A stretch of DNA of 64,000 nt, taken from positions 62,001 to 126,000 of the forward strand of contig NZ_NBXB01000041.1 of assembly GCF_003399635.1 (NCBI RefSeq). Reading direction: 5' to 3'. Positions 54,967 through 63,500 of this stretch are shown here, one piece after another. The notes under the pieces were generated by a model, which was not told the DNA's origin, ran no database searches, and worked only from the letters and a program-made list of their open reading frames with translations. This stretch comes from Subtercola boreus (GTDB lineage Bacteria; Actinomycetota; Actinomycetes; Actinomycetales; Microbacteriaceae). A program made the position numbers and the translations under genes. Numbering within the stretch: the first letter of the stretch is position 1; each line of letters starts with the position of its first letter.

Positions 54967-56585
54967 GCGGTGTTTTCCTGACTGGACGCTGTTGCGGACA
55001 CGGGGTTGGTGGAGGCCGTGTTGGTGGAGGCCGTGTTGGTGGAGGCCGTGTTGGTGGAGGCCGGGTTGGTGGAGGCCGGGTTGGTGGGGAGGGCGCTGGC
55101 GGGGACGGAGCCGGAGGACCCGGGGATCGTGGCTACGACGCTGAGCCCGCGCGGCTGACGGTTCGTTATCGTCACAGCGCCGCCCGCCGAGGTGACGAGT
55201 GCCTGCACGATCGACAGCCCGAGCCCGGCACCGACGGAACCCGGGCGCGTGCCGCCACGCGATTCGTCCTCGCGCGCGAAGCGGTCGAAGGCGAGCGGCA
55301 GAAAGTCCGGAGCCATTCCCGGCCCGGTGTCCGTGATCTCGAGGGTCAGCGCCCGGGCGGAGCACGCGAGGCTCGCCCTGACGGTTCCCGGCCGCCCGGT
55401 CTGCGACTGCCCGGTCTCCGACGGGCCTTGCGACTGCCCGCCTGCCGCCCCGCTCACTGCCGCCCCGCTCACTGCCACCTCGCTCGCTGTCGCCTCATTC
55501 ATGGCCACGATCGCGTTGCCGAGCAGGTTGTCGACGATGCGCCCGAAGTTGCGCCGGGAGAGTTCGAACGGGGCCACCTCTTCGTGGTCGCCGACGTCGT
55601 AGTCCACGAGGATGCCCGATCCGATGCTCACCAGCCTCGCCCGGTCGATCGCGTCAGCCAGTTCTTCGGCGAGATCGTCGAACGAGGTGGTCTCCCGGGC
55701 CGTCATCCCCTCGATGCGCGTGAGCTCCAGCAGGCTCGCGGCAAGCGCGGAGAGTCTCTGCACCGTTCGCTCCGCCGACTCGATCTCGCCCAGCAGCGCC
55801 GACGCGTCCCCCGTGCAGAGGTGGGCCAGCTCGAGCTGCGTCTGCAGGATGGCGATCGGGGTCCGGAGTTCGTGGCTCGCGTCGGACACCAGCTGCTTCT
55901 CGCGGTCCGCAGAGGCGCGGAGCTGGGTGATGAGGTCGTTGAGTGTGTTCGCGAGATAGAAGAGTTCATCGTGCGCAGGCCCCACGGGAAGAAGTTCGAC
56001 GGAGGCGGTTCCCCTCAGCCGTTCTGCGGTGCGCCGCATCGCCGCGACGGGGCGGAGCGCCGCGCTGGCGAGCAACCAGGACCCGACACCGAACAGGAGG
56101 GTAAGGATGACGAGGCCCCACGCGAGCGCACGCGTGAGGTTGTCGAGAGACAGTGCCGATGCGGCCTCGTTGCGCGCCGTCACGACGCTCCAGGTGCCGT
56201 CGGGCGCCGGGATCTGCCGGGCGAGCACCAGGTAACGCGCGGCGGGGGTGCGCACATCCTGAACCGCGGACCCGGCCGCGGCAAGGCTGATGAGGCTCGG
56301 ACCGAGCTCGGCCGGGAGGGATGACTGCATCACCCGTCCGCTCGGATCGATCACCGCGACCAGTTGCCCCTGGGCGGGGGTGTCGAGGTTCGACGTTCTG
56401 CCGTCGGCGATCTCCTGCTGGTACTGCGCGACGTCGCCCTGCAACAGCATCACCGACGAACTGCGGAGGATCGAGTCGACCTGCCGGTGCACCACGACGG
56501 CGGTTCCCGCGAAGAAGACTCCCGCGATGATGAGCGTGCCGACGGTCAGCCGCACCCTGATGGAGAGTCGCCGGATCAGTCTCAC
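54963..56585 (-). CDS. Two-component sensor histidine kinase
   Basis: 540 residues from GTG 56585. Two helices flank an extracellular domain (about 35-165). A HAMP segment follows, then HisKA with SDASHELRTPIAIL (His about 235), and HATPase with NLLGNAIVAM, ITDTGPGMAPD and GAGLGLSIVQALV. The inserted loop around GAAGGQSQGPSETGQSQTG is unusual. The C-terminus ends in several tandem TNPAS/TNTAS repeats from a 15-base DNA repeat. It pairs with the response regulator upstream (29 bases) and overlaps dedA. Confidence 0.88.
   Translation of the reverse strand: MRLIRRLSIRVRLTVGTLIIAGVFFAGTAVVVHRQVDSILRSSSVMLLQGDVAQYQQEIADGRTSNLDTPAQGQLVAVIDPSGRVMQSSLPAELGPSLISLAAAGSAVQDVRTPAARYLVLARQIPAPDGTWSVVTARNEAASALSLDNLTRALAWGLVILTLLFGVGSWLLASAALRPVAAMRRTAERLRGTASVELLPVGPAHDELFYLANTLNDLITQLRASADREKQLVSDASHELRTPIAILQTQLELAHLCTGDASALLGEIESAERTVQRLSALAASLLELTRIEGMTARETTSFDDLAEELADAIDRARLVSIGSGILVDYDVGDHEEVAPFELSRRNFGRIVDNLLGNAIVAMNEATASEVAVSGAAVSGAAGGQSQGPSETGQSQTGRPGTVRASLACSARALTLEITDTGPGMAPDFLPLAFDRFAREDESRGGTRPGSVGAGLGLSIVQALVTSAGGAVTITNRQPRGLSVVATIPGSSGSVPASALPTNPASTNPASTNTASTNTASTNTASTNPVSATASSQENTA
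55005..55089. repeat. 15-base tandem repeat in the kinase C-terminus
   Basis: GTTGGTGGAGGCCGT (plus-strand reading; fourth and fifth copies end in GG) is repeated about five and a half times. On the coding strand it gives STNTA/STNPA units in the kinase tail. A 15-base unit preserves frame when copy number changes, so tail length may vary between strains. Confidence 0.88.
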
Positions 56586-56613
56586 ACCGTCACCGCCAGC
56601 TCATCCGGCCACG

Positions 56614-57291
56614 TCACTCACTTGCCACCTCGAGCCCGTACCCCACCCCTCGGCGGGTGGCGATCGAGACATCGGAGCCGAGCGGATCGAGCTTGCGGCG
56701 CAGATAGCTCACATACTGGTCGACCACGTTCGCATCGATGTGCTCGGTGCGACCCCACACCTCATCGAGGATCTCCGTGCGACTCATGGTGACTCCCGGC
56801 CGCCCGGCGAGCAGTCGCAGCAGATCGAATTCCTTCGGGCTGAGCGTGAGCGTCGCGTCGCCGACGATCGCCTTGCGGTTGTGACTGTCGACCACGAGCG
56901 AACCCACCGTGAGGGAGAGCTGGGGGCCGACGCTCTCGCGTCGTAGCAGGGCCCGGATGCGCGCCGTCAGTTCGACGAACGCGAACGGCTTCGTGAGGTA
57001 GTCGTCGGCACCGGCGTCGAGACCCTTCACCCGGTCGTCGACGTCGTCACGGGCGGTGAGCAGCAGAATCGGCACGGTCGAGTTCTGTTCGCGCATGTGC
57101 CTGCAGAACTCGAAACCGGACATCCCGGGGAGCATGACATCGACGATCGCCGCCGAGTATGTGCCCGCGCTCACGGAAATCAGGCCGTCGACACCGTTCG
57201 CCACCCGGTCGACGTCGTACCCTTCAGCAGCCAGCCCCTTGGCGAGCAGGCGCCCCATCTCGTCTTCGTCTTCGACAATCAGCAATCTCAC
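56614..57291 (-). CDS. OmpR-type response regulator
   Basis: 225 residues from GTG 57291, with GAGAGGTG upstream. The receiver domain has LIVEDEDEMG (acidic pocket), phospho-Asp in VDVMLPG (Asp51), LLTARDD and the Lys in YLTKPF. The C-terminal winged helix (LTLSPKEFDLLRLLAGRPGVTMSRTEILDEVWG...NVVDQYVSYLRRKL) binds DNA. It partners the kinase immediately downstream. The His-rich relic upstream hints at an old link to copper resistance. Confidence 0.92.
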   Translation of the reverse strand: MRLLIVEDEDEMGRLLAKGLAAEGYDVDRVANGVDGLISVSAGTYSAAIVDVMLPGMSGFEFCRHMREQNSTVPILLLTARDDVDDRVKGLDAGADDYLTKPFAFVELTARIRALLRRESVGPQLSLTVGSLVVDSHNRKAIVGDATLTLSPKEFDLLRLLAGRPGVTMSRTEILDEVWGRTEHIDANVVDQYVSYLRRKLDPLGSDVSIATRRGVGYGLEVASE

Positions 57292-57388
57292 GAATCACCT
57301 CTCCGTTCTGATTATGCTGGCACGCTCTCAGGGAAGCGGTGATCAGGGCAGGAAAAGATGTGGAAACTCACACGGCCTTCCAGATTGG

Positions 57389-57490
57389 GGCCACGGGCAC
57401 GACGAAATGGCCCACGACCAGATGGCCCCTGCCGGGCACGATGGCCATGATCATTCCGGCCATGACCACATGGGGCACGGCAGTCACGGC
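57389..57490 (+). other. His-rich coding relic resembling the N-terminus of a copper ATPase
   Basis: In one plus-strand frame this stretch reads GHGHDEMAHDQMAPAGHDGHD followed by HSGHDHMGHGSHG. The density of His/Asp/Met and repeats is like the metal-binding N-terminus of CopB-type copper ATPases. No start codon with ribosome binding site or downstream ATPase body exists; the frame is lost in the antisense of the HIRAN gene. It lies next to a two-component system, as copper ATPases often do. It is probably a relic. Confidence 0.45.
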
Positions 57491-57511
57491 CGGAACCGAC
57501 CGAACCGGTGC

Positions 57512-58072
57512 TCAGCCGAGCCGCACCCGCCACGGGTCGGCCCGCGACCCCGCGCCGAGGATCGTCGCGGGCACGATGACCTGCTCGGCATCGAGGATGT
57601 GCGGTCGAAGCTGGGCGGCCCACCCGCGACTGAGCCCGGGCGGCAGGTAACCGACCTTCTGAGACCCGTAGTAGAACAGCAGCTCCACGCGCACGGCGTT
57701 CGAATCGAACGGATTGTTGGGTTCGAGCTCGAGTGACGCGAAGAGGGGTTCGCCGGGCTCAGACAGCGCCGCGCGCGCCTCGACCACAGCGAGGATGCCC
57801 GCTTGGTGGAAGTCGGTGGCGTACACCTCGAACGGATGCTCGATCTCGACCTCGACCGCGGAGACCGGTTCGCCCACCGGAACCTCGAGCAGCTCCGAGC
57901 GCAGCAGTGCGTCCTCGCGGCCGAGGGCAGCCGACGCGCGGAACGAGATCAGCGCAGCGCCGAGGAACGTGAACGTGGCGAGCCAGCCGATGTGAGGAAG
58001 GAACAGCGAGAAGAACGCCGCCACCAGCAACGCACCGCGGAACCAGCCGGGCCACGTCGCTGGGCTGAGCAT
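57512..58072 (-). CDS. Membrane-anchored HIRAN-domain protein
   Basis: 186 residues from ATG 58072 with GGAG five bases upstream. Two hydrophobic helices at the N-terminus (GALLVAAFFSLFLPHIGWLATFTFLGAALISF) are followed by a basic linker. Near the end, NPFDSNAVRVELLFYYGSQKVGYLPPGLSRGWAAQL matches HIRAN domains, which in helicases bind 3' DNA ends; small prokaryotic forms have unknown roles. The membrane anchor is odd for a DNA-binding domain. Confidence 0.72.
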   Translation of the reverse strand: MLSPATWPGWFRGALLVAAFFSLFLPHIGWLATFTFLGAALISFRASAALGREDALLRSELLEVPVGEPVSAVEVEIEHPFEVYATDFHQAGILAVVEARAALSEPGEPLFASLELEPNNPFDSNAVRVELLFYYGSQKVGYLPPGLSRGWAAQLRPHILDAEQVIVPATILGAGSRADPWRVRLG

Positions 58073-58088
58073 GGAGCTCCGGATCCGT

Positions 58089-58310
58089 CTACTTCTCGGA
58101 GATCTCGTGGGCCAGCTTTGCGAGCGTGATGTCGTCGACCTCGACGTCTGCCTGTTCGAAGCGTTCGCGCAGGTTGTGCAGCACGATCGCAAGACTCTGG
58201 CCCGAGTGATCCTGCCGCGTCTGAGCGAGAATGCCGGTGATCTTCTGCTCGTTGGTCGCGTCGTCGCTGCCCGCCATGATGGGCGCGCTCTGTTCACCGT
58301 TGTCAGCCAT
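58089..58310 (-). CDS. Small acidic protein of unknown function
   Basis: 73 residues from ATG 58310, with GGGAGG nine bases upstream; ATG 58319 has no space for a site. The sequence is soluble, helical and acidic (DNGEQSAPIMAGSDDATNEQKI, ERFEQADVEVDDITLAKLAHEI). It lies 16 bases before the HIRAN gene on the same strand, so the two are probably co-transcribed. No family recognised. Confidence 0.65.
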   Translation of the reverse strand: MADNGEQSAPIMAGSDDATNEQKITGILAQTRQDHSGQSLAIVLHNLRERFEQADVEVDDITLAKLAHEISEK

Positions 58311-58387
58311 ACCTCCCATCCTCCCACAGCCACAGATCTGCCAGCGCGGTCTTGCTTTCGATCGACCCTCGGCTCTGGAATAGGAAC

Positions 58388-59233
58388 ATGACTCAGCAGA
58401 GCGTCCGTGATTCGGGCCGGCGCACCCCTTCCTCCGACCGGCTCCGCCAGGTGCTGGTGGCGATCGGTGCGGTCGTCGCGGTCGTCGGTTCCTTCATCGG
58501 ATCGGGCGCCGCGGGCGGCACCCCCATCGCGCAGGCGGCTGGCGGCGCGCTCAGCGCTGACGCCACCCTGCTCGCACCGGCGGGCGGCGCCTTCTCGATC
58601 TGGAGCGTCATCTACCTGGGCCTCGTGGGGTACGCCATCTGGCAGTTCCTGCCTGCCCAGCGAGCGGATGACCGCCAGCGCCGACTCGGTTACCCGGTGC
58701 TGCTCACGCTGGTGCTGAACGCTGCCTGGATCCTGAGCGTGCAGGCCGGCCTGCTCGCCCTCAGCGCGGTGGTCATCCTGCTGTTGCTCGTGTCGCTCTG
58801 CTGGGCCTACGGCCGGGCGATAGCGACGCGTGGTCTCGGCCGCCGTTCGGCTCTCGGCACCCTGCTCGTTGACGGCACGCTCGGCCTCTACCTCGGTTGG
58901 GTCAGCGTGGCGACGGCCGCGAACATCACCTCGTTCCTGCAGTTTGCCGGCTTCACCGGTTTCGGATGGTCGCCCGAGGGCTGGGCGATCGCGATCGTCG
59001 GCGTGGCAGGCCTGGTCGGCGTGCTCGTCGCCGTCTGGAGCAGAGGGAGCATCTCCGCGATGTTGTCCCTGGCCTGGGGGCTCGTCTGGATCGAGGTGTC
59101 GCGCGTCTCCGGCGCCCTCCCGTCGCGGCCCGTCGCAATGGCAGCCTTCGGGGCGGCGGCGGTCGTGGTGGTCGCGACGCTCGTCGCGCGCATCGTGGCC
59201 GAGCGCGGCAGGCGGGCGGAGGCCGCCCGGTAG
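58388..59233 (+). CDS. TspO/MBR-like (tryptophan-rich sensory) membrane protein
   Basis: 281 residues from ATG 58388. It has about eight hydrophobic helices and the motifs PAGGAFSIWSVIYLGLVGYAIWQ, LNAAWILSVQAG and WVSVATAANITS, which are shared by the longer actinobacterial TspO-like proteins. TspO proteins bind tetrapyrroles and may respond to oxidative stress. It is divergent from the small acidic protein gene and lies 54 bases before a DMT exporter gene. Confidence 0.8.
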   Translation: MTQQSVRDSGRRTPSSDRLRQVLVAIGAVVAVVGSFIGSGAAGGTPIAQAAGGALSADATLLAPAGGAFSIWSVIYLGLVGYAIWQFLPAQRADDRQRRLGYPVLLTLVLNAAWILSVQAGLLALSAVVILLLLVSLCWAYGRAIATRGLGRRSALGTLLVDGTLGLYLGWVSVATAANITSFLQFAGFTGFGWSPEGWAIAIVGVAGLVGVLVAVWSRGSISAMLSLAWGLVWIEVSRVSGALPSRPVAMAAFGAAAVVVVATLVARIVAERGRRAEAAR

Positions 59234-59287
59234 CGCTGGCGCTGGATGGGCAGCGGCCCGCCAGCGGGCGTATGTCACAATCGTGAG

Positions 59288-60400
59288 GTGACCAGCCCGG
59301 AACGTTCAACGAGCAGGAACATACGGGCGGCCACGCTTCTGGTCGTCGCCGCGGCCGTCTGCTTCGGAACCACCGGAACCGCCCATGCCCTGGGCGCGGG
59401 AGACGCGAGCGCCCTCTCCCTGGGGTCGGCGCGGATCGTCTTCGGTGGGGCCCTGCTCGCGCTCGTCGCGCTCACCGTCGTTCTGCGGTCCCGCTCGGTG
59501 CGGAACTCCCTCGCGCTGAATTCCTCGCGGCGGAACTCCCTCGCACTGAATTCTTCGCGGCGGAACTCCTCCATGCGGAACCTTTCCCTGCCCGACCCTT
59601 CCGCGCCGGATCGCTCGCCGCGAACGTCGCGCCTCGAACCGCTCGCTTCGGCCCGGCGCGGCAGTATCCCGGTACATGCCGTCCCCGCGCTTTTGCTGGT
59701 CGTCGTCGGCGCCGTCGGCGTCGCCGCCTACCAACCGAACTTCTTCACCGGCACCCACGAGAACGGCGTCGCCGACGGCACGCTTGTGGCACTCGGCTCC
59801 GCTCCCGTGCTCACCGGACTGCTCGAATGGGGCGTGCGGCGGAGGGCTCCGGGGGTGCGCTGGGGCCTTGCCGCGGTGGTCGCAGCGGCGGGCGTGGCCG
59901 TGCTGTCGGGCATCCTCAGCCCGGGCCAGGCGGAGAGCGGAGCATCCGGACCCGTGACGACCCTCGGGCTGCTCGGGTCTCTCGGAGCCGGAGCCTCCTA
60001 CGCCGTCTACGCGCTGAGCAGCAAACTGCTGCTCGACCGCGGTTGGCTGCCAACGGTCGTCATGGGCACGACGTTCGGCGTTGCGGCGCTGTTCATGACA
60101 CCCGTACTCGTCACCTCAGATCTGTCGTGGCTGGGCCGCACGGGTGGACTCGTGACCACTGCCTGGCTCGCGGTCGTGACGGTCGCCCTCGCATACACGC
60201 TCTTCGCGCGGGGGCTCCGCTCCCTGCCCTCTTCCCGCGTCGCCACCCTCACCCTGGTTGAGCCGCTGACCGCCACCATGCTCGGAGTGCTGCTGTTGAG
60301 CGAACAGTTCACGGCCGCGATCATCGTCGGGCTCCTGCTTCTCACCGCCGGCATCCTCATCCTCACCCTCGACCGTCGACCTCCTCGAATCATTAAGTGA
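59288..60400 (+). CDS. EamA/DMT-family exporter with inserted repeat
   Basis: 370 residues from GTG 59288. Ten helices form two EamA repeats (AVCFGTTGTAHALG...; LGAGASYAVYALSSKLLLDR...LRSLPSSRVATLTLVEPLTATMLGVLLL). Between helices 2 and 3 there is an Arg/Ser/Asn-rich insert of about 60 residues with SLALNSSRRN repeated twice, encoded by a 30-base tandem repeat. This insert is absent from ordinary DMT proteins. Substrate unknown. Confidence 0.82.
   Translation: MTSPERSTSRNIRAATLLVVAAAVCFGTTGTAHALGAGDASALSLGSARIVFGGALLALVALTVVLRSRSVRNSLALNSSRRNSLALNSSRRNSSMRNLSLPDPSAPDRSPRTSRLEPLASARRGSIPVHAVPALLLVVVGAVGVAAYQPNFFTGTHENGVADGTLVALGSAPVLTGLLEWGVRRRAPGVRWGLAAVVAAAGVAVLSGILSPGQAESGASGPVTTLGLLGSLGAGASYAVYALSSKLLLDRGWLPTVVMGTTFGVAALFMTPVLVTSDLSWLGRTGGLVTTAWLAVVTVALAYTLFARGLRSLPSSRVATLTLVEPLTATMLGVLLLSEQFTAAIIVGLLLLTAGILILTLDRRPPRIIK
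59501..59569 (+). repeat. 30-base tandem repeat inside the DMT gene
   Basis: A 30-base unit starting CGGAACTCCCTCGC is present at 59501-59530 and 59531-59560 with few changes, then the first nine bases recur at 59561. It encodes RNSLALNSSR and lies in the cytoplasmic or periplasmic loop insert. The unit keeps the frame. Confidence 0.85.
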
Positions 60401-60480
60401 CAATTATTCACTGAATGCCGGAAATTGCGCTACTCTTCGTGAGATCCCTTCTGAAGAGGGGTGACGATGGAGGAAACGCA

Positions 60481-61659
60481 GTGACGCATGCACCGGTCGA
60501 CGACCGCAATCGATCCCACACGGCCGCTTCACGCAGGGCTGTCGGTCGACGGATGCTCGCCAACGGCGGAGTGATCCAGGTCGGAGCGATCGGGCAGTAC
60601 GGCCGCGCGAACAGCGATGGATCGTCCACGGCGTTCTCGGGAACGGCCAGCTCCGCACCCGGACTCATCGGCACTCCGGCCGGAACCGTCACCCCGAGCG
60701 GATCGATCGGAATCCCGACGCCCGGAAGCGGCGCGATCATCACGGTCGGCAGCCCTCTGGTAGATCCGGTTGCCCTGAAAGGCGACTTCATCGAGCTCGC
60801 TGCTTCTGCCAGTCAGACCTCCGGGGGTACTCAGGCGGCGCAGTACCGACTGGGCAGCTTCGCCGTCGTGGTGGGCGGCCGACTCGTCGCGACACCCCTC
60901 TCGACCATCCGACCCGCGATCGACTCGCTGATCGCGGCGATGACGACCGCGGGCGTCACCCCTCCGGCGAACCCGTTCCCCGCCGACTTCTCCGTGCACC
61001 TGACAACGGCCGACCTGCAGGCCGCAGGTCTCGGCAACGACCTCAACAACCTGCCGCCCGACACCGACCTGACACAGTACATCCCTCTGGCCGTCACGAA
61101 CCAGATCCTTCACGAATCGAATGACTTTCTCGCCACCGCCAGCGCCTCCGTTGCCGGGGTCCCCGTCGGAATGCAGCCCGCCCTGGTGCTCGCGATCTCG
61201 ACAGCGCAGGATATCATCGGCCCCGTCGGCGCCACGCTGGGCAGCCCGTTCCAGGGGCCGCTCGGAATCGCCCTGCGGGGCTCGGCGCAACTCGTGGTGA
61301 ACCACCGCGAGACACGCAACGGCGCGCTGACAGAGACCGCGCTCCGCGTGGGCCTCGGGTCGGCAGGCTCACTGGCGGCGGTGGATCTCGCAAGCGCATC
61401 CGTCGGCCCGAACGCCGGTGCGACGGTTCAGCCGACCACCGCGCCGACCCCCGGCACCACGGCCGGCTCCGGCGGTGCAGGCACGACCGGCACGGGCACA
61501 GGCGCAAGCACAAGAGCCACCCTTGCGCACACCGGGGCGCCCCTGGAGACGCAACTGGTGCCCTGGGCCACCCTCGCGCTCGCTCTGCTCGTCGCGGGCT
61601 ACGCCGCCTTCACCGTGACCGGATGTCGACGCCAGAGGGACTCAGCCTCCGGCGAATGA
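60481..61659 (+). CDS. Cell-wall-anchored surface protein (LAHTG sorting signal) lacking a signal peptide
   Basis: 392 residues from GTG 60481 with GGAGGAAAC upstream. The C-terminus is LAHTGAPLE, a hydrophobic helix (WATLALALLVAGYAAFTVTGC) and RRQRDS, a sortase-E type sorting signal (LAxTG). The body is rich in Ala/Gly/Thr and resembles actinobacterial choice-of-anchor G proteins (for example DFSVHLTTADLQAAGLG and a Thr/Gly linker). The N-terminus (THAPVDDRNRSHTAASRRAVGRR) has no hydrophobic core, so export is unexplained. It may have lost its signal peptide. Confidence 0.68.
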   Translation: MTHAPVDDRNRSHTAASRRAVGRRMLANGGVIQVGAIGQYGRANSDGSSTAFSGTASSAPGLIGTPAGTVTPSGSIGIPTPGSGAIITVGSPLVDPVALKGDFIELAASASQTSGGTQAAQYRLGSFAVVVGGRLVATPLSTIRPAIDSLIAAMTTAGVTPPANPFPADFSVHLTTADLQAAGLGNDLNNLPPDTDLTQYIPLAVTNQILHESNDFLATASASVAGVPVGMQPALVLAISTAQDIIGPVGATLGSPFQGPLGIALRGSAQLVVNHRETRNGALTETALRVGLGSAGSLAAVDLASASVGPNAGATVQPTTAPTPGTTAGSGGAGTTGTGTGASTRATLAHTGAPLETQLVPWATLALALLVAGYAAFTVTGCRRQRDSASGE

Positions 61660-61664
61660 TGTGG

Positions 61665-61698
61665 CGGCAGGGCACTCCTTCTCCCGGAGGCCCTGCCG
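61665..61698. terminator. Hairpin downstream of the surface-protein gene
   Basis: CGGCAGGGC (61665-61673) pairs with GCCCTGCCG (61690-61698), a nine-base stem with a 16-base loop, six bases after the stop of the LAHTG protein gene. It probably ends that transcript. The rest of the gap to 61949 holds nothing recognised. Confidence 0.6.
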
Positions 61699-61948
61699 TC
61701 GAAGACTCACGCTGAACAGGAACGGCGTGAGGATGGCCTCGCGCGGCTCGCACCAGCGACCGCGCGGGGCCTCTGTCTGTGCGCCGCCGCTCCCTCATCA
61801 CACCCGCGGCGGCCAGCACCCGCGAGCCACGTCACGGCACCTGCGGCGAGTCGCCCCTACCCGACAACCGCCACCTGCGGCACGGATCTCCCACCTCACC
61901 CCACGACGGCAGGCCGCCCACACCACGTCCGCTCGGACTCGCATACGC

Positions 61949-62263
<315 letters not shown>

Positions 62264-62590
62264 TCAGCAAACAGCGGAACCGGCCGGGGCCCTCTCAGCG
62301 AAGGCGGCTTCCATCGCAGCGATGACGGTGTCGATGTCGACGCGCGGCGGCTGGGTCGACCGCGGCACCCGCGCGTCCCGCTGAGCCAGGGGGCCGGATG
62401 CTCGCGCGGGACTCTCCTGCCGAACCGGGCCGCGGGCACCCCGCACGGCGCCACTCACGGCGAGAACGATCGCCACGGTTGCCGCCACGGCGGCGAGCGC
62501 GACCAGCACGGCGATCGAGCAGAGCAGCACGGCGAGTGCGGCGTCTCGGGTGAGCAGCAGGGCGGTCACGGTCCAGGCAGTGACGAGCAT
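62264..62590 (-). CDS. Small membrane protein of unknown function
   Basis: 108 residues from ATG 62590, with GGAGACG upstream. Two hydrophobic stretches (LVTAWTVTALLLTRDAALAVLLC and AVLVALAAVAATVAIVLAVSGAV) are followed by a Pro/Arg-rich tail. No family signature was seen. It lies between a TPP-enzyme relic and a TetR gene, all on the same strand, and may itself be a minor or decaying gene. Confidence 0.5.
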   Translation of the reverse strand: MLVTAWTVTALLLTRDAALAVLLCSIAVLVALAAVAATVAIVLAVSGAVRGARGPVRQESPARASGPLAQRDARVPRSTQPPRVDIDTVIAAMEAAFAERAPAGSAVC

Positions 62591-62748
62591 CGTGTCGTCT
62601 CCGTTCGGGCCGCCTCGGGCAGCGTCCCACTCTCGACACGAGGCAGCGCGCCCGGCAGACGACAGGCCGCCGGGCGCTCTCACCGGCGACTCATAAGTCG
62701 CTCACACCCGGCCCAGCCCAGCCCTGCCCTCCCGGCCGCCCCGTCCGC

Positions 62749-63420
62749 TCAGCCCGGCGACCCCGCCACATCCGCGGCCGCCAGCGCACGCACCTTGTCG
62801 AGCTTGCCCTCGAACGAGCATTCGAGCAGCTGCTCGACATCCGGGTCCGTGTCGACATCGTCGATCATCCGGAGCCCCACCATCGTGTTGATCAGCATGC
62901 CCTCGGCGAGGAACCCGCGCACCTCTTGGGGACTGAACCCCGCCACGTCGCGGAGGTACCGGTAGACCTTCATGAAACCCTCCCGGCCCACCCGCCCGAT
63001 GACCGGGTCCCTGCCCAGGACGAAAGCGTGCATGAGCGAGAGGAGGAGGCCGCGGTCTTCGAGCTGGTCGACGTAGGCGGCGCCGAGGCGGCCCGCCAAT
63101 GTCGACTCGTCGGAGCTATCGGTGTCGCCAGAGTCGCCGGGCGGCGTCTCGACCACCTCGGCGAACGCCGCGAGCAGCCGGTCGAGCGCCTGCTCGATCA
63201 CCGCGAGGAACAGCTGCTCCTTCGTACCGAAGGTCTGCACCACGTACGGCTGGCTGACCCCGGCTGCCCGGGCGATCTGGGCTGTCGTCGCTCCGACGTA
63301 GCCGTAGTCTCCGAAGACCTGCATGGCCGCCTGAAGGATCGACCCGCGCCGGTCTTCCCCGCGCATGCGGGTGAGCGGTGGATGCCCGGCCGAAGCAGCT
63401 CCGATAGTCATGTTTGACAT
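62749..63420 (-). CDS. TetR-family regulator
   Basis: 223 residues. The N-terminal helix-turn-helix is ILQAAMQVFGDYGYVGATTAQIARAAGVSQPYVVQTFGTKEQLFLAVI. The ligand domain is longer than average and contains an acidic Ser/Asp stretch (GDSGDTDSSDES). ATG 63420 (or ATG 63411) directly follows two tandem operator-like palindromes. It is divergent from a DHA2 transporter and very likely controls it. Confidence 0.87.
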   Translation of the reverse strand: MSNMTIGAASAGHPPLTRMRGEDRRGSILQAAMQVFGDYGYVGATTAQIARAAGVSQPYVVQTFGTKEQLFLAVIEQALDRLLAAFAEVVETPPGDSGDTDSSDESTLAGRLGAAYVDQLEDRGLLLSLMHAFVLGRDPVIGRVGREGFMKVYRYLRDVAGFSPQEVRGFLAEGMLINTMVGLRMIDDVDTDPDVEQLLECSFEGKLDKVRALAAADVAGSPG

Positions 63421-63463
63421 GTTATCAGTCGATAGGTAAAGTCATGAGTTATCAAGCGATAAC
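63421..63463. promoter_or_regulatory. Two TetR-type operators
   Basis: GTTATCAGTCGATAGG (63421-63436) and GTTATCAAGCGATAAC (63448-63463) share half-sites GTTATC and GATA, 27 bases apart. The second is a perfect palindrome with a four-base centre. They fill the start of the divergent gap between the TetR and MFS genes and probably repress both. Confidence 0.8.
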
Positions 63464-63500
63464 AAATCCCCTGCCACCGACACCGAATCGAGAACCGGCC

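Noticed and set aside
55005-55089. Short regular repeats that could suggest a CRISPR array
   Set aside because: Units are 15 bases, contiguous without spacers, and lie in frame in a histidine kinase gene; no cas genes nearby.
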